NCBI GenBank assembly: GCA_016719605.1
Contig: JADJYW010000016.1
Location: 124,001-188,000, forward strand
DNA: 64,000 nucleotides
Source of the DNA: Lewinellaceae bacterium
Lineage (GTDB): Bacteria > Bacteroidota > Bacteroidia > Chitinophagales > Saprospiraceae
Reading direction: 5' to 3'
A program made the position numbers and the translations under genes. The stretch's first letter is position 1. The number at the start of each line of letters is the position of its first letter. Below are positions 9,542 through 18,380 of this stretch, in pieces. The notes below the pieces were generated by a model. It saw only the letters and a list, made by a program, of their open reading frames with translations, did no database searches and was not told the DNA's origin.

Positions 9542-9653
9542 TTAAAAATTGTGGCAGTTGATTTTCAACGGTACGCTGCATTCAGAAAAATTGTCTTTAA
9601 CAATTGGTTTTTGGGATTGGCCTTTCCGCGAAACGTCGCTGGAGGGGTTTTTT

Positions 9654-10589
9654 TTATGGTTGGGCGTGGGCGGTTTGTGCCGAGTACGCCCGCGCGATTT
9701 CTGCGGCCAGCCGGGCGTTGTTGCACACCAGTTCGATATTGGCTTCCAGGCTTTCCCCGCCGGTCAGTTGCTCCATGCGGGCGAGCAAAAAGGGCGTGAT
9801 GGCCTTGCCTTTTACCTGTATTTGTTCGGCCTCGGCGAGGGCCTGGGAAATTGCTTTTTCCATGACGGCGGCATCCAGCGCATATTCGGCGGGTATCGGG
9901 TTGGCTATGACGACCCCGCCCCGGAGGTCCAGCCCCCATTTTATGTGTAACAGCCGGGCAACAGCCTCTGGCGTTTCCATGCGATAGTCCACGGAGAAAC
10001 CGCTTTTTCGGGTATAAAATGCCGGCAGTTCATGGGTTTGGTAGCCGAGTACCGGCACGCCGAGGGTTTCGAGGTATTCGAGCGTAAGGCCGAGATCGAG
10101 GATACTTTTGGCGCCGGCGCACACCACAGCCACGGGCGTTTGGGCCAGTTCCTGCAAATCCGCCGAAATATCCATACTCGTGGCCGCTCCCCGGTGTACG
10201 CCGCCGATGCCGCCGGTGGCAAACAAACGTATGCCGGCGAGATGCGCCACTAGCATGGTGGACGCCACCGTGGTGGCGCCGCTCAGCCCCTGGCTCAGCA
10301 GGTACGCGATATCCCGCCGGCTGGTTTTGGGGATCGTGGCGCCGGCCCGGGCGATCCGTTCGATCTCGTCGGTACCCAGTCCGGCCCGGAGCCGGCCGTC
10401 CAGAATGGCGCAAGTGGCGGGCACGGCGCCGGCCGATCGGACGGTTTGCGCCACCCGCAGAGCGGTTTCCATATTTTTGGGATAGGGCATGCCGTGGGCA
10501 ATAATGGTACTTTCCAACGCTACAACAGGGCGCCCGGCCTCCAGGGCTGCGCGGACTTCCGGGGAGACGGTCAGGTAGTTTTGCAACAT
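9654..10589 (-). CDS. psuG: Pseudouridine-5'-phosphate glycosidase
   Basis: 311 residues, the normal length for the IndA/PsuG family. The enzyme splits pseudouridine 5'-phosphate reversibly into uracil and ribose 5-phosphate in nucleoside salvage, in the cytoplasm with a divalent metal. Family signatures visible are ALESTIIAHGMPYPKNM near the start, GATTVASTMLVAHLAGI, FATGGIGGVHRGAATSMDIS and CAGAKSILDLGLTLEYLETLGVPVLGY. The start MLQNYLTVSPEV gives a typical N-terminus. No pseudouridine kinase (psuK) is adjacent, so the partner kinase must lie elsewhere or be absent. It is divergent from the TMTC-like gene. Confidence 0.93.
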   Translation of the reverse strand: MLQNYLTVSPEVRAALEAGRPVVALESTIIAHGMPYPKNMETALRVAQTVRSAGAVPATCAILDGRLRAGLGTDEIERIARAGATIPKTSRRDIAYLLSQGLSGATTVASTMLVAHLAGIRLFATGGIGGVHRGAATSMDISADLQELAQTPVAVVCAGAKSILDLGLTLEYLETLGVPVLGYQTHELPAFYTRKSGFSVDYRMETPEAVARLLHIKWGLDLRGGVVIANPIPAEYALDAAVMEKAISQALAEAEQIQVKGKAITPFLLARMEQLTGGESLEANIELVCNNARLAAEIARAYSAQTAHAQP

Positions 10590-10656
10590 CGTTTATCGCG
10601 TTTGAGAGTGTTCAATAAAGTGTGTCAATGGTACTTTGATCAACCTTGAAACGCCC

Positions 10657-10688
10657 AGACTTTCCGGCTTTTTAAACCTGGAAAGTCT
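10657..10688. promoter_or_regulatory. Small inverted repeat in the divergent psuG / TPR-gene gap
   Basis: AGACTTTCC and GGAAAGTCT flank a short AT-rich loop. It lies about 70 bases before psuG and 200 before the TMTC-like gene, in the 298-base divergent region. It may be an operator or an mRNA hairpin; nothing else was recognised in the gap except the -7 box at 10851. Confidence 0.35.
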
Positions 10689-10850
10689 AATGCCCGGTAG
10701 TGTGCTCCGCTGCAACCGGTCTTCAAAAACTCCCATCGCACGAACCGCCATAAAAGTCGCATTTCTCTACCGACACCGGCCGGACTATTTTTTTTAAAAG
10801 TCAGGTTCCTGCGGGGCTGACAATAGCGGCGTTTCGGTACCGAAAAATGC

Positions 10851-10858
10851 TATTTTTG
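10851..10858 (+). promoter_or_regulatory. Bacteroidota-type -7 box (TAnnTTTG)
   Basis: TATTTTTG matches the -7 consensus of the primary sigma factor of this phylum. It ends 29 bases before the ATG of the TMTC-like gene. The -33 element is weak. Confidence 0.45.
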
Positions 10859-10887
10859 CCGCTCAAATACAGCATCCCTCGTCAAGC

Positions 10888-12912
10888 ATGGCAAAAAAGA
10901 ACATACCCAACCGCCCGCAACCCAAATCCCAGGCGCAAGCAAACAAACCCGCCAAAGCCACCCGTTCGCAAACAACTTCCGCCAGTCGCTGGGAGCCGGC
11001 TGGCTGGCTGCGCTGGGCGCTCATCGCCATGGCTGTCACGGCTGCTTGCTACCTGCCTACGCTATCCCACAAACTCGTGAACTGGGACGATGACCCCAAC
11101 ATCACCGAGAACCCGAACCTGATACATATTGACGGCGAGAGCTTGCGCAACATCTTCGATATCGAAAAAGGCGCGGTGATCGGGAACTACAACCCGTTGC
11201 CCATTTTTACTTTTTACTTAGAAAAATGGGCCACCGGCGAGTTCAACACCACACTCATTCACTTCAACAATCTGGTGCTCCACCTGCTCACCCTCTTTTT
11301 CGCGATGCGGCTCCTGTTGCACATGGGTATCGGTATCGGCGGGGCTTTTATCGGCGGGTTACTATTCGGCATACACCCCATGCGGGTCGAATCGGTCGCC
11401 TGGGCCACCGAGCGCAAAGACGTGCTTTTCGCCGTATTTTTCTTTGCCGCCCTCATGTACTATGTGCGCTGGATCAAGACCGAAGAAAGCGGTAAACGGA
11501 CGACCCTGTACATCGGCATGCTCGTGCTGGCTATTCTGTCGGGCTTTTCCAAAGTACAGGCGGTGACGCTGCCGTTGTCCATGCTTGCGCTGGACTACTG
11601 GTTCCGGCGACCCATCAGTTTCAAATTGATTGTAGAAAAAACGCCCTTCTGGCTGGTATCTATGGCCTTTGGCGTGATCAACCTCTACACCCTGAAACAG
11701 GCAGGCTCTACCGAGGATGAGGTCACCAACTTCAACTTTCTGGATCGCCTGTGCATCGGGGCATACTCGTTCTGCGTGTACCTGTACAAGTTGTTCGTCC
11801 CGCACCCCATGTCGCCCCTGTACCCGTATCCGAAGCCGCTACCGATCTGGGTGTACTTGTCGCCCATTCTCTTTTTCGCGGTCTGGTACGCCATTTACCG
11901 TTTCTGGAAACAGGACAAGCGGATGTGGGTGTTCGGTACGCTGTTTTTCTTTTTCAATGTGATGTTCCTCTTGCAGGTATTTGGCGCGGGCCAGGGCTTT
12001 TTGGCCGACCGCTTCACATACGTGCCCTATTTCGGCTTTTTTGCAATTGCCGGGTGGCTGTACCACACCTACGCCACGGACAACCCGAAGCTGCGCGGTA
12101 ACCTGAATGTTGCAGCCGGCATCGTTTTCGCCATTTTTGCCGTTTGGACGGTTCGCCAGATCGGTATTTGGGAAAACGGCGGCACCTTGTGGACACACGT
12201 GATGAAATACGAGAGCGACAAAAACTCCTTGCCGTACTGGAATCGCGGGCAGTATTTGCGTGGGCAGGGCAATTACGATGCTGCCCTCCAGGACTACAAC
12301 AAAGCGATCAGCATTGAGCCGAAAAACGCGGAACTGCACAACAGTCGGGGCAAAACGCACTTCGACATGGCTATGGGTGGCAAATTCAAGGGCCGGGAGG
12401 CCGAATTGACACAAAAAGCCATTGCAGACTTCAACGAAGGGTTGAGCAAGCCCAACCTGAAGCCCAAAACAAAGTCCGAGATGCTGATCAATCGGGGCGC
12501 CGCTCTGGCTTCATCGGGCAACCTGGACGAAGCCCTTCGGGACCTGAACGAGGGTGTGGCTCTCGCGCCCACCAACAAAAATGGCTACCTGAACCGCTCG
12601 CTGGTATATTTCACCAAGCAGCGCTACGACCTTGCCATCGGGGACTACTCCGAGTACCTCAAACTTGATCCTTATGCTGCCAATATCTGGTACGAAAGGG
12701 GCATGCTGCGCCGCACCCTGGGTTCTCCGAAAGAAGCACTGTCCGACCTGAACCGGTCGCTTGAACTGGACCCGAACCTCGGCATCGCATACCTGGAGCG
12801 TGGCCGTGTACATGCCATATTGAGGAACACCGCCGCTGCGCAACAAGACTACCAGCGCGCGCAGCAGTTTGGTTTTCAAATACAGCAGTACGATCTGGAT
12901 TTGCTGAAGTAG
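10888..12912 (+). CDS. Multi-spanning membrane protein with C-terminal TPR repeats (TMTC-like, putative glycosyltransferase)
   Basis: 674 residues. After a basic, Pro/Gln-rich N-terminus, residues about 35-430 hold around ten membrane segments. Features resembling the O-mannosyltransferase-like TMTC family (GT-C fold) are LVNWDDDPNI in the first loop, HPMRVESVAWATERKDVLF and ADRFTYVPYFGFF. Residues about 440-670 hold six or so TPR repeats (RGQYLRGQGNYDAALQDYNKAI, LNRSLVYFTKQRYDLAIGDY and others). By family knowledge such proteins may transfer sugar from a lipid donor to exported proteins; the bacterial members have no proven activity. It faces the tonB gene tail to tail with only 9 bases between the stops. 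Confidence 0.82.
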   Translation: MAKKNIPNRPQPKSQAQANKPAKATRSQTTSASRWEPAGWLRWALIAMAVTAACYLPTLSHKLVNWDDDPNITENPNLIHIDGESLRNIFDIEKGAVIGNYNPLPIFTFYLEKWATGEFNTTLIHFNNLVLHLLTLFFAMRLLLHMGIGIGGAFIGGLLFGIHPMRVESVAWATERKDVLFAVFFFAALMYYVRWIKTEESGKRTTLYIGMLVLAILSGFSKVQAVTLPLSMLALDYWFRRPISFKLIVEKTPFWLVSMAFGVINLYTLKQAGSTEDEVTNFNFLDRLCIGAYSFCVYLYKLFVPHPMSPLYPYPKPLPIWVYLSPILFFAVWYAIYRFWKQDKRMWVFGTLFFFFNVMFLLQVFGAGQGFLADRFTYVPYFGFFAIAGWLYHTYATDNPKLRGNLNVAAGIVFAIFAVWTVRQIGIWENGGTLWTHVMKYESDKNSLPYWNRGQYLRGQGNYDAALQDYNKAISIEPKNAELHNSRGKTHFDMAMGGKFKGREAELTQKAIADFNEGLSKPNLKPKTKSEMLINRGAALASSGNLDEALRDLNEGVALAPTNKNGYLNRSLVYFTKQRYDLAIGDYSEYLKLDPYAANIWYERGMLRRTLGSPKEALSDLNRSLELDPNLGIAYLERGRVHAILRNTAAAQQDYQRAQQFGFQIQQYDLDLLK

Positions 12913-12921
12913 AAGAAATTC

Positions 12922-13878
12922 TTACTTCACCCGGAAGTCAAACGTGATGGTTCCGCACTGTTCGGCTGCATCGGATGCTGCAAAGCGGTACTTCCTGGCC
13001 CAACCCTCGGCTTTGCTACGCAGGACGCTGTCGGTGGTTGTGGAGCCGAGTTGGGTATAGTTTGCGGACGAAACGGAGCCATCGCTGCGAACGCAGACAC
13101 GAACGGCCACGCGGCCGGTGTTTTGCGTGTCGTCCACCATTTGGGGCCGACCGACCACCCGCCGCCCCGAAAGACCGCCGCCGATGGATTCGCCTACGCC
13201 GGAGCCGTCGCCGCCACCGGATCCGGTGCCCGTACCGGCAGTACCACCTGGATTGTTGCCTGTGCCACCGGGTTGGCCCTGGTTGCCGGATGTCCCGGTG
13301 TTGCCCTGGCCGGTTCCTGTTGCGCCTTGTTTGCCAAATGCTCCTCCAAAAGTGCCTTTTTTCTTGTCGCGTTCTTCCTGTTCCTTGCGCTGACGCTCTT
13401 GTTCGGCAGCGATGCGCTGCTGTTCGGCGGCGCGCTGGGCGGCTTGTTCCTGTTTGCGGCGATCGTCCTCTTGCTGTTGCCGGCGTTTCGCATCTTCTTG
13501 TGTACGGCGTAAGGCTGCGGCATCGGGATCGGTGGAAGTAGGTGTATTGGTGGCCGCCGGGGTGGATGCTTTGGGCGGTGGAGTGGTTTTAGCCGGCGGC
13601 GTAGAGGGCGCGGGTTTTTCCGCGGGAGTGGTGCTGCTCGGGTCGTCCATCTGTTGGCCCACAGGAGCCGGATTTTGGCCTTGACCTTTGTCGGGCGTGC
13701 CGGCAGCGGCATTGCTGCCACCGCCACCCCAGTCAATGACGATGGGAGGTGTTTCCAATGCCGGTTTTTTTACGGTGATTTGCATGAATAAAAGCAGCGC
13801 CAGCAGAATCGCGTGCAAAATTACGCTGATCAGGGCGGCTCTGGTTCTATCTTCCTCTTTGTGGGCAACGGCTTTCAT
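12922..13878 (-). CDS. TonB-like energy transducer (TolA-like linker)
   Basis: 318 residues. A single membrane anchor lies at about 17-36 (ISVILHAILLALLLFMQITV). The following periplasmic region is Pro/Gly/Gln rich, with a Lys/Glu/Gln/Arg-rich helical stretch (about 125-185) like TolA, then a Gly-rich spacer. The C-terminal about 90 residues (GRRVVGRPQMVDDTQNTGRV ... ARKYRFAASDAAEQCGTITFDFRVK) match the TonB C-terminal fold, though the usual YP motif is absent. It is the third gene of an exbB-exbD-tonB operon and would carry proton-motive energy to outer-membrane receptors or take part in Tol-type envelope upkeep. TonB or TolA cannot be separated by eye. Confidence 0.82.
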   Translation of the reverse strand: MKAVAHKEEDRTRAALISVILHAILLALLLFMQITVKKPALETPPIVIDWGGGGSNAAAGTPDKGQGQNPAPVGQQMDDPSSTTPAEKPAPSTPPAKTTPPPKASTPAATNTPTSTDPDAAALRRTQEDAKRRQQQEDDRRKQEQAAQRAAEQQRIAAEQERQRKEQEERDKKKGTFGGAFGKQGATGTGQGNTGTSGNQGQPGGTGNNPGGTAGTGTGSGGGDGSGVGESIGGGLSGRRVVGRPQMVDDTQNTGRVAVRVCVRSDGSVSSANYTQLGSTTTDSVLRSKAEGWARKYRFAASDAAEQCGTITFDFRVK

Positions 13879-14035
13879 TGTTATTGTGCTGTTGGCCGCC
13901 GGCTACTGGCCATTGGCCGTTGGTAAGAGACTGTTGTGCTTTGAGACGTTTATCTGTTCTCCAAAAAGCAAACGTGTTTGACAGGCTTTCCGGGTATTCA
14001 AATTGCTCAAAAAAACGACGTTTTTTATTAGAAGC

Positions 14036-14452
14036 CTACTGATCTTCCTGTCGTTCTTCGGTGGCCAAAATGGTTTTTACTTTCAGCCGGTTGGCAATGT
14101 CAAGGATAAAAACCACATAATCCAGCGGTACTGATTTATCTGCAACTACGGTCACGGTGGAAACCCTGGAGGCATCTTTGGTGGCCCTGATTTTGGCAGA
14201 CACAGCCGCTTCGAGACTTTCTTTACGCGTTTTTACCCCATCCAGAAAATACTCTCCCTTGACATTGACGGACACGGCCAGGTCGGGCGAGGCCATGGTT
14301 TTGGAGCTGCTGGAGGGGAGCTGCAGGTTCAGGGCATTGGGGGTGACGAATTTGGAAGTAAGCATGAAAAACATCAACAACAGAAAGATGATGTCAATCA
14401 TGGCAGCAAGGCTAAAGGCGGGCGTGACGCGCACTCTTCGTTTTAAGCCCAT
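14036..14452 (-). CDS. exbD: ExbD/TolR family biopolymer transport protein
   Basis: 138 residues. There is a basic N-terminus, then one membrane helix with the key Asp (SLAAMIDIIFLLLMFFMLTS, Asp at about 20), then a periplasmic domain with ADKSVPLDYVVFILDIANR, the standard ExbD/TolR layout and length. With ExbB it forms the proton channel that drives TonB. It starts 66 bases after the exbB stop and is followed 157 bases later by the tonB-like gene. Confidence 0.92.
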   Translation of the reverse strand: MGLKRRVRVTPAFSLAAMIDIIFLLLMFFMLTSKFVTPNALNLQLPSSSSKTMASPDLAVSVNVKGEYFLDGVKTRKESLEAAVSAKIRATKDASRVSTVTVVADKSVPLDYVVFILDIANRLKVKTILATEERQEDQ

Positions 14453-14518
14453 AATATGATCTTGATTGAATGAAGGTGGAGTGGTGGTGGATGGAAAAAA
14501 TCGAAGGCAAGCCGGACA

Positions 14519-15223
14519 TTACCGCGACGGCTCTTGCAGCAAGTCCATGAATTGCAGCGCCGTGTATTCCATTTTGTAAACCACTTTGTCCAAATTGGAC
14601 ACCAACAGGTTGTAGCCGGCCATGGCCACGATAGACACAACAAGTCCCATAGCCGTACTGGTCAATGCCTGATAAATACCGGCAGACAGTACCTGCGGGG
14701 TCACATTGTCGGCCGTGGTCATATCCTGGAAGGAGAGAATCAGACCGAGCACGGTGCCCAGCAGACCGAACATGGGGCCGAGGCCGGAGATAGAGGCCAG
14801 CGTGGACAAGTTGCGCTCCAGTTTGAGCAGTTCGAGGTTGCCGACATTTTCGATGGCTTTATTGATATCTTCCAGCGGTTTGCCGATGCGGTCGAGTCCC
14901 TTTTCCACCATACGCGCCATGGGGGCATCCACACTTTGGCACAGGGCTTTGGCGGCTTGCAGATTGCCACTTTCCACACTGGCACGAATGCTGTTCATGA
15001 AATTCTGGTCCACCCGGCCGGCGCGCTGCATGGTCATGTAGCGCTCGATGATGATATAGACAGCTGCAATGGACAGGAATACCAGTATGAAAAACATCAC
15101 CATGCTGGAGGTAGTATCTCCCAGAAAGGAGTCGAGCAGACTCTTTTGCTCCACTATTTCGGTATCGGCGGGCTGGATGGATTGCAGGAACCAGAATGCG
15201 GCCAACAAGGATTGAAATATCAT
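14519..15223 (-). CDS. exbB: MotA/TolQ/ExbB family proton channel protein
   Basis: 234 residues. There are three membrane helices (about 35-60, 120-145 and 175-200). The family core is visible in SISGLGPMFGLLGTVLGLILSFQDM and AGIYQALTSTAMGLVVSIVAM. The channel works with ExbD to energise TonB. It is the first gene of the operon, with a good -7 promoter box (15279-15286) 55 bases upstream on the same strand. Confidence 0.92.
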   Translation of the reverse strand: MIFQSLLAAFWFLQSIQPADTEIVEQKSLLDSFLGDTTSSMVMFFILVFLSIAAVYIIIERYMTMQRAGRVDQNFMNSIRASVESGNLQAAKALCQSVDAPMARMVEKGLDRIGKPLEDINKAIENVGNLELLKLERNLSTLASISGLGPMFGLLGTVLGLILSFQDMTTADNVTPQVLSAGIYQALTSTAMGLVVSIVAMAGYNLLVSNLDKVVYKMEYTALQFMDLLQEPSR

Positions 15224-15278
15224 AAAAAAAGGTGTGGTTAGTTAGTAATTGATTGTTTTTCTGCGTGCTTGCGAACGC

Positions 15279-15286
15279 CAAAAGTA
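15279..15286 (-). promoter_or_regulatory. -7 box for the exbB-exbD-tonB operon
   Basis: TACTTTTG on the minus strand (CAAAAGTA on +) matches TAnnTTTG and lies 55 bases before the exbB ATG. No clear TTTG -33 element is seen. Confidence 0.5.
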
Positions 15287-15420
15287 GCGCGTTTTGTATT
15301 TGTCCAGGTGAGACGCCCAACATTTTTGAAACATATCCCTGTATTTGTCCGGGACATTGCTGGTTGGGAATTGACCCGCGGGCTGGAAACGTGCTCCGTC
15401 CGGGAAGCGCCGTCCGGCAC

Positions 15421-15475
15421 GGCATTAAAAACAGGAGCCACTCGCATACGCTGAGGTGGCTCCTGTTTTAATGCC
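15421..15475. repeat. Long hairpin, about 21-bp stem
   Basis: The left arm GGCATTAAAAACAGGAGCCAC and a right arm complementary except for one missing A enclose a short loop. There is no T-tract beyond it. It might be a structural RNA element or a transposable-element end. Confidence 0.6.
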
Positions 15476-15519
15476 AACGGGAAAAGGAATCGGGGGTAAA
15501 ATGTGGGGGGTAAAACGTG

Positions 15520-15612
15520 TCAGTGGCGGGAAAGCGCATCCCAGAAGTTGAGCATTCTGGGCAACGTGCGCACCAATAACAACGCAAGGAGGGTAACGTA
15601 CAGAATAAGCAT
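15520..15612 (-). CDS. Possible 30-residue hydrophobic small protein
   Basis: ATG at 15612, stop at 15520. The peptide starts MLILYVTLLALLLVRTLP, one membrane helix, then a short amphipathic tail NFWDALSRH. A TATAATC-like stretch lies about 20 bases upstream. No family is recognised. Size and context fit small membrane peptides, but chance cannot be excluded. Confidence 0.3.
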   Translation of the reverse strand: MLILYVTLLALLLVRTLPRMLNFWDALSRH

Positions 15613-15810
15613 AGTACAGAAACGGTTTAGATTATAAAAAAAAGAGTGTCTTTCATTCAAGGCCCGACTAAAATTGCGCCTTAGGCTCAAAGGTGGAAAT
15701 ATTTCAAAAAAAAGTATGCTGTTTTAAAAAAGTTTTTTTTCAAACAGTCTTCCAGCAGCGTTTGCATTTTTTCAAAAAAAAGATGCTCCCTCCGTTTGAG
15801 GGCAAAGCCA

Positions 15811-15818
15811 TACCTTTG
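15811..15818 (+). promoter_or_regulatory. Possible -7 box upstream of the PLP-enzyme/oxoamine-synthase pair
   Basis: TACCTTTG matches TAnnTTTG but is 181 bases before the ATG at 15999, implying a long leader. No other candidate was seen in between. Confidence 0.3.
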
Positions 15819-15998
15819 GGCCACCTACTTCTATCGTGTGCAAATGTGTTCCTTCGAAGGTGTGCTGCTGTTCGCCCCACGTTTGTGGCGAGTAGCCCGC
15901 CCTTCCGGTGTGCATTTGCACTTCGTTTTTTGGGTTAAATCCAGGCGGAATCCCGAACCCGACCGCATACACTTTTGATCATTAAAAGTCCTCGGCGT

Positions 15999-17033
15999 AT
16001 GGCTTACAGCAACATTCTGGAAACAATCGGCAAAACCCCATTGGTGCAATTGAACAACGTGGTAGCCGACATACCGGCCACCGTTTATGCCAAACTGGAG
16101 GCCTTCAATCCCGGCCTGAGTGCCAAAGACAGAATCGCGCTCCACATCATTGAGCGGGCCGAACAACTGGGCAAACTCGGCCCCGGCGGTACGGTAGTGG
16201 ATGCTACCAGCGGTAATACGGGTTTTAGCCTGGCCATGGTGTGCGCACTCAAAGGCTATCGCTGTGTACTGACGGTGACCAGCAAAATTTCTGAAGATAA
16301 ACTGAACAACCTGCGCGCCATGGGAGCGGAGGTCATCCTTTGCCCGAAAGACGCCAAACCCAACGACCCTAATTCCTACTACCGCCGAGCCGAGCAGCTG
16401 GCTAAAGACATTCCCGGCGCCTTTTATGCCAACCAAAACTTCAATCCCGATAACAGCGAGGCCCACTACCTTAGCACCGGCCCCGAAATTTGGGACGAAA
16501 CCAACGGCCGGGTCACTTGTATCATCGGCAGTGCAAGTACCGGTGGCACGTTGTGTGGCTCCGCGCGTTATTTGCGGGAACAAAACCCCGGAATAAAGGT
16601 CATTGCCGTAGATGCTTATGGCTCCGTGCTCAAAAAATACCACGAAACCGGCGTGTACGACGAAAACGAAATCTACTCGTACCGGATCGAAGGCACCGGC
16701 AAAAACATCATCCCCGGCAATATTGACTTCGAACTGATTGACCGCTTCGTGAAAGTCACCGACCGCGACAGCGCCCTGCGCGCCCGCGCTATTGCCCGGC
16801 AAGAAGGTATTCTGGCCGGCTACTCCAGCGGTGCAGCCCTGCAATGCCTGCACCAGATCAAAGCCGAACTGACTGCCGACGATGTCGTTGTGCTCCTTTT
16901 CGCCGATCACGGCAGCAAATATGTCAGCAAAATTTTCAACGATGACTGGATGCATGCCGAAGGTTTTTTGACCGAAAACCCCGAACAACCCGCACCGCTG
17001 GTTCATGCCAATAAAGACCAGGTTTTGTGTTGA
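15999..17033 (+). CDS. Cysteine synthase / cystathionine beta-synthase-like PLP enzyme, candidate cysteate synthase
   Basis: 344 residues from the ATG at 15999 (MAYSNILETIGKTPLVQLNN). It is a fold-type II PLP enzyme: the Schiff-base Lys is in NPGLSAKDR (about 42-50), the phosphate loop in TSGNTG (about 78), and a CBS-like middle section in DPNSYYRRAEQL and GSASTGGTL. The end SKYVSKIFNDDWM also resembles the catalytic core of cystathionine beta-synthase. No regulatory CBS domain follows. Beta-replacement on serine, O-phosphoserine or O-acetylserine is expected. The next gene, 74 bases away, is an alpha-oxoamine synthase. That pairing is what is known for sulfonolipid (capnine) synthesis, where a cysteine-synthase relative makes cysteate. 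The substrate is inference; plain cysteine or cystathionine synthesis remains possible. Confidence 0.8.
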   Translation: MAYSNILETIGKTPLVQLNNVVADIPATVYAKLEAFNPGLSAKDRIALHIIERAEQLGKLGPGGTVVDATSGNTGFSLAMVCALKGYRCVLTVTSKISEDKLNNLRAMGAEVILCPKDAKPNDPNSYYRRAEQLAKDIPGAFYANQNFNPDNSEAHYLSTGPEIWDETNGRVTCIIGSASTGGTLCGSARYLREQNPGIKVIAVDAYGSVLKKYHETGVYDENEIYSYRIEGTGKNIIPGNIDFELIDRFVKVTDRDSALRARAIARQEGILAGYSSGAALQCLHQIKAELTADDVVVLLFADHGSKYVSKIFNDDWMHAEGFLTENPEQPAPLVHANKDQVLC

Positions 17034-17107
17034 AAATCTACACCGGCTGTTTGTTCCAAAACGAGCCGGCTACATGCACCATTCTTCATTCATCATAAAA
17101 ACAAGTC

Positions 17108-18352
17108 GTGGATTTATTCACTCGTATTGTAGAACAGGCCGGCCCGCTCGGCCAATATGCCGACATGGCCGAAGGCTATTTCATGTTCCCCAAACTGGAA
17201 GGCGAACTCGGTAACCGCATGATTTTCCAGGGCAAGGAGGTGGTTTGCTGGAGCATCAACAACTACCTCGGACTGGCCAACCACCCCGAGGTGCGCAAAG
17301 CCGATGCCGAAAGTGCCGCCCGCTGGGGACTGGCATATCCCATGGGTGCGCGCATGATGAGCGGCGAAACCAATCAGCACAACAAACTGGAAACAGACCT
17401 CGCGCACTTTGTGGGCAAGGAGGCCGGGTACCTGCTCAACTACGGATACCAGGGCATCATGTCCGTTATTGATGCGCTGCTCACCCGCCGCGATGTGGTG
17501 GTGTACGACGCCGAAAGCCACGCCTGCATCGTGGATGCCGTGCGTATGCACCTCGGAAAACGGTTTGCCTTCACCCACAACGACATCGGCAGCCTGCACA
17601 AAAACCTGGAACGCGCAGCCAAAATAGTAGCCGAAACCGGAGGCGGTATTCTTGTCATCACCGAAGGTGTATTCGGGATGCGGGGCGATCAGGGCAAACT
17701 CCGCGAGATCGTGGCGCTGAAAGAACAGTACAACTTCCGCCTGCTGATAGACGATGCGCACGGCTTCGGGATGCTGGGCAAAACCGGCGCCGGCGCCGCC
17801 GAAGAACAAGGCGTAACCGACGACGTGGACCTCTACTTCAGCACTTTTGCCAAAAGCATGGCCCTGATCGGAGCGTTTATCGCCGGGCCAAAGGATATTA
17901 TCCGCTTCCTGCGCTACAACATGCGCTCCCAGATTTTTGCCAAATCGCTGCCCATGCCCATCGTGGAGGGCGCCATCAAGCGCTTCGAATTGCTCCGAAC
18001 CAAACCCGAACTGCGCGAAAAACTCTGGGAAAACGTGCGCGCCCTGCAAGGCGGCCTGCGCGAACGCGGCTTCAACATTGGCGACACCAACACCTGCGTC
18101 ACCCCGGTGTACATGCAAAGCGAAGTATCGGAAGCCACCGCGCTCGTTCGCGACATGCGCGAAAACTACGGCGTGTTCTGCTCCATCGTCGTGTATCCGG
18201 TGATCCCCAAAGGCATGGTCATTCTGCGACTCATCCCCACGGCCGCACATACGGAGGAAGACATCCGCATCACGCTGGATGCCTTTTCGGCAGTCCGGAA
18301 AAAAATGGAGGACGGGGTGTACCGGAGCGCAACCGCCGCACAAGTGGGCTAA
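17108..18352 (+). CDS. Alpha-oxoamine synthase: serine palmitoyltransferase-like or cysteate fatty-acyltransferase
   Basis: 414 residues, GTG start at 17108. It is a fold-type I PLP enzyme of the KBL/SPT/BioF group: NNYLGLANHPEV near residue 53, YGYQGIMSVIDALL, DAESHACIVDAVR, DDAHGFGMLGKTGAG and the PLP Lys in YFSTFAKSMALIGAF. It condenses an amino acid with an acyl thioester, releasing CO2. The TFAKSMA context is like the Bacteroidota sphingolipid and sulfonolipid enzymes rather than BioF. With the upstream cysteine-synthase relative it may start capnine synthesis (cysteate plus acyl thioester). Alone it would be read as serine palmitoyltransferase. It is followed by a strong terminator. Confidence 0.85.
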   Translation: MDLFTRIVEQAGPLGQYADMAEGYFMFPKLEGELGNRMIFQGKEVVCWSINNYLGLANHPEVRKADAESAARWGLAYPMGARMMSGETNQHNKLETDLAHFVGKEAGYLLNYGYQGIMSVIDALLTRRDVVVYDAESHACIVDAVRMHLGKRFAFTHNDIGSLHKNLERAAKIVAETGGGILVITEGVFGMRGDQGKLREIVALKEQYNFRLLIDDAHGFGMLGKTGAGAAEEQGVTDDVDLYFSTFAKSMALIGAFIAGPKDIIRFLRYNMRSQIFAKSLPMPIVEGAIKRFELLRTKPELREKLWENVRALQGGLRERGFNIGDTNTCVTPVYMQSEVSEATALVRDMRENYGVFCSIVVYPVIPKGMVILRLIPTAAHTEEDIRITLDAFSAVRKKMEDGVYRSATAAQVG

Positions 18353-18380
18353 AACGTGTTCGCGGAAACCAGTCAACTAA

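Larger units (their letters stand above)
15224..15998. other. 775-base intergenic region between exbB and the PLP-enzyme gene
   Basis: It contains the exbB promoter box, a long hairpin (15421-15475), a possible 30-codon ORF (15520-15612, minus strand) and an AT-rich tract with several A/T runs (about 15690-15785). A possible + strand -7 box lies at 15811. No other gene was supported. Confidence 0.6.

Noticed and set aside
15831..17006. 391-codon frame on the minus strand opposite the PLP enzyme
   Set aside because: The + strand has clear PLP-enzyme motifs; the antisense frame is composition-driven and has no family pattern.
17114..18376. 420-codon frame opposite the alpha-oxoamine synthase
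   Set aside because: His/Phe-rich shadow of the real gene; no domain.
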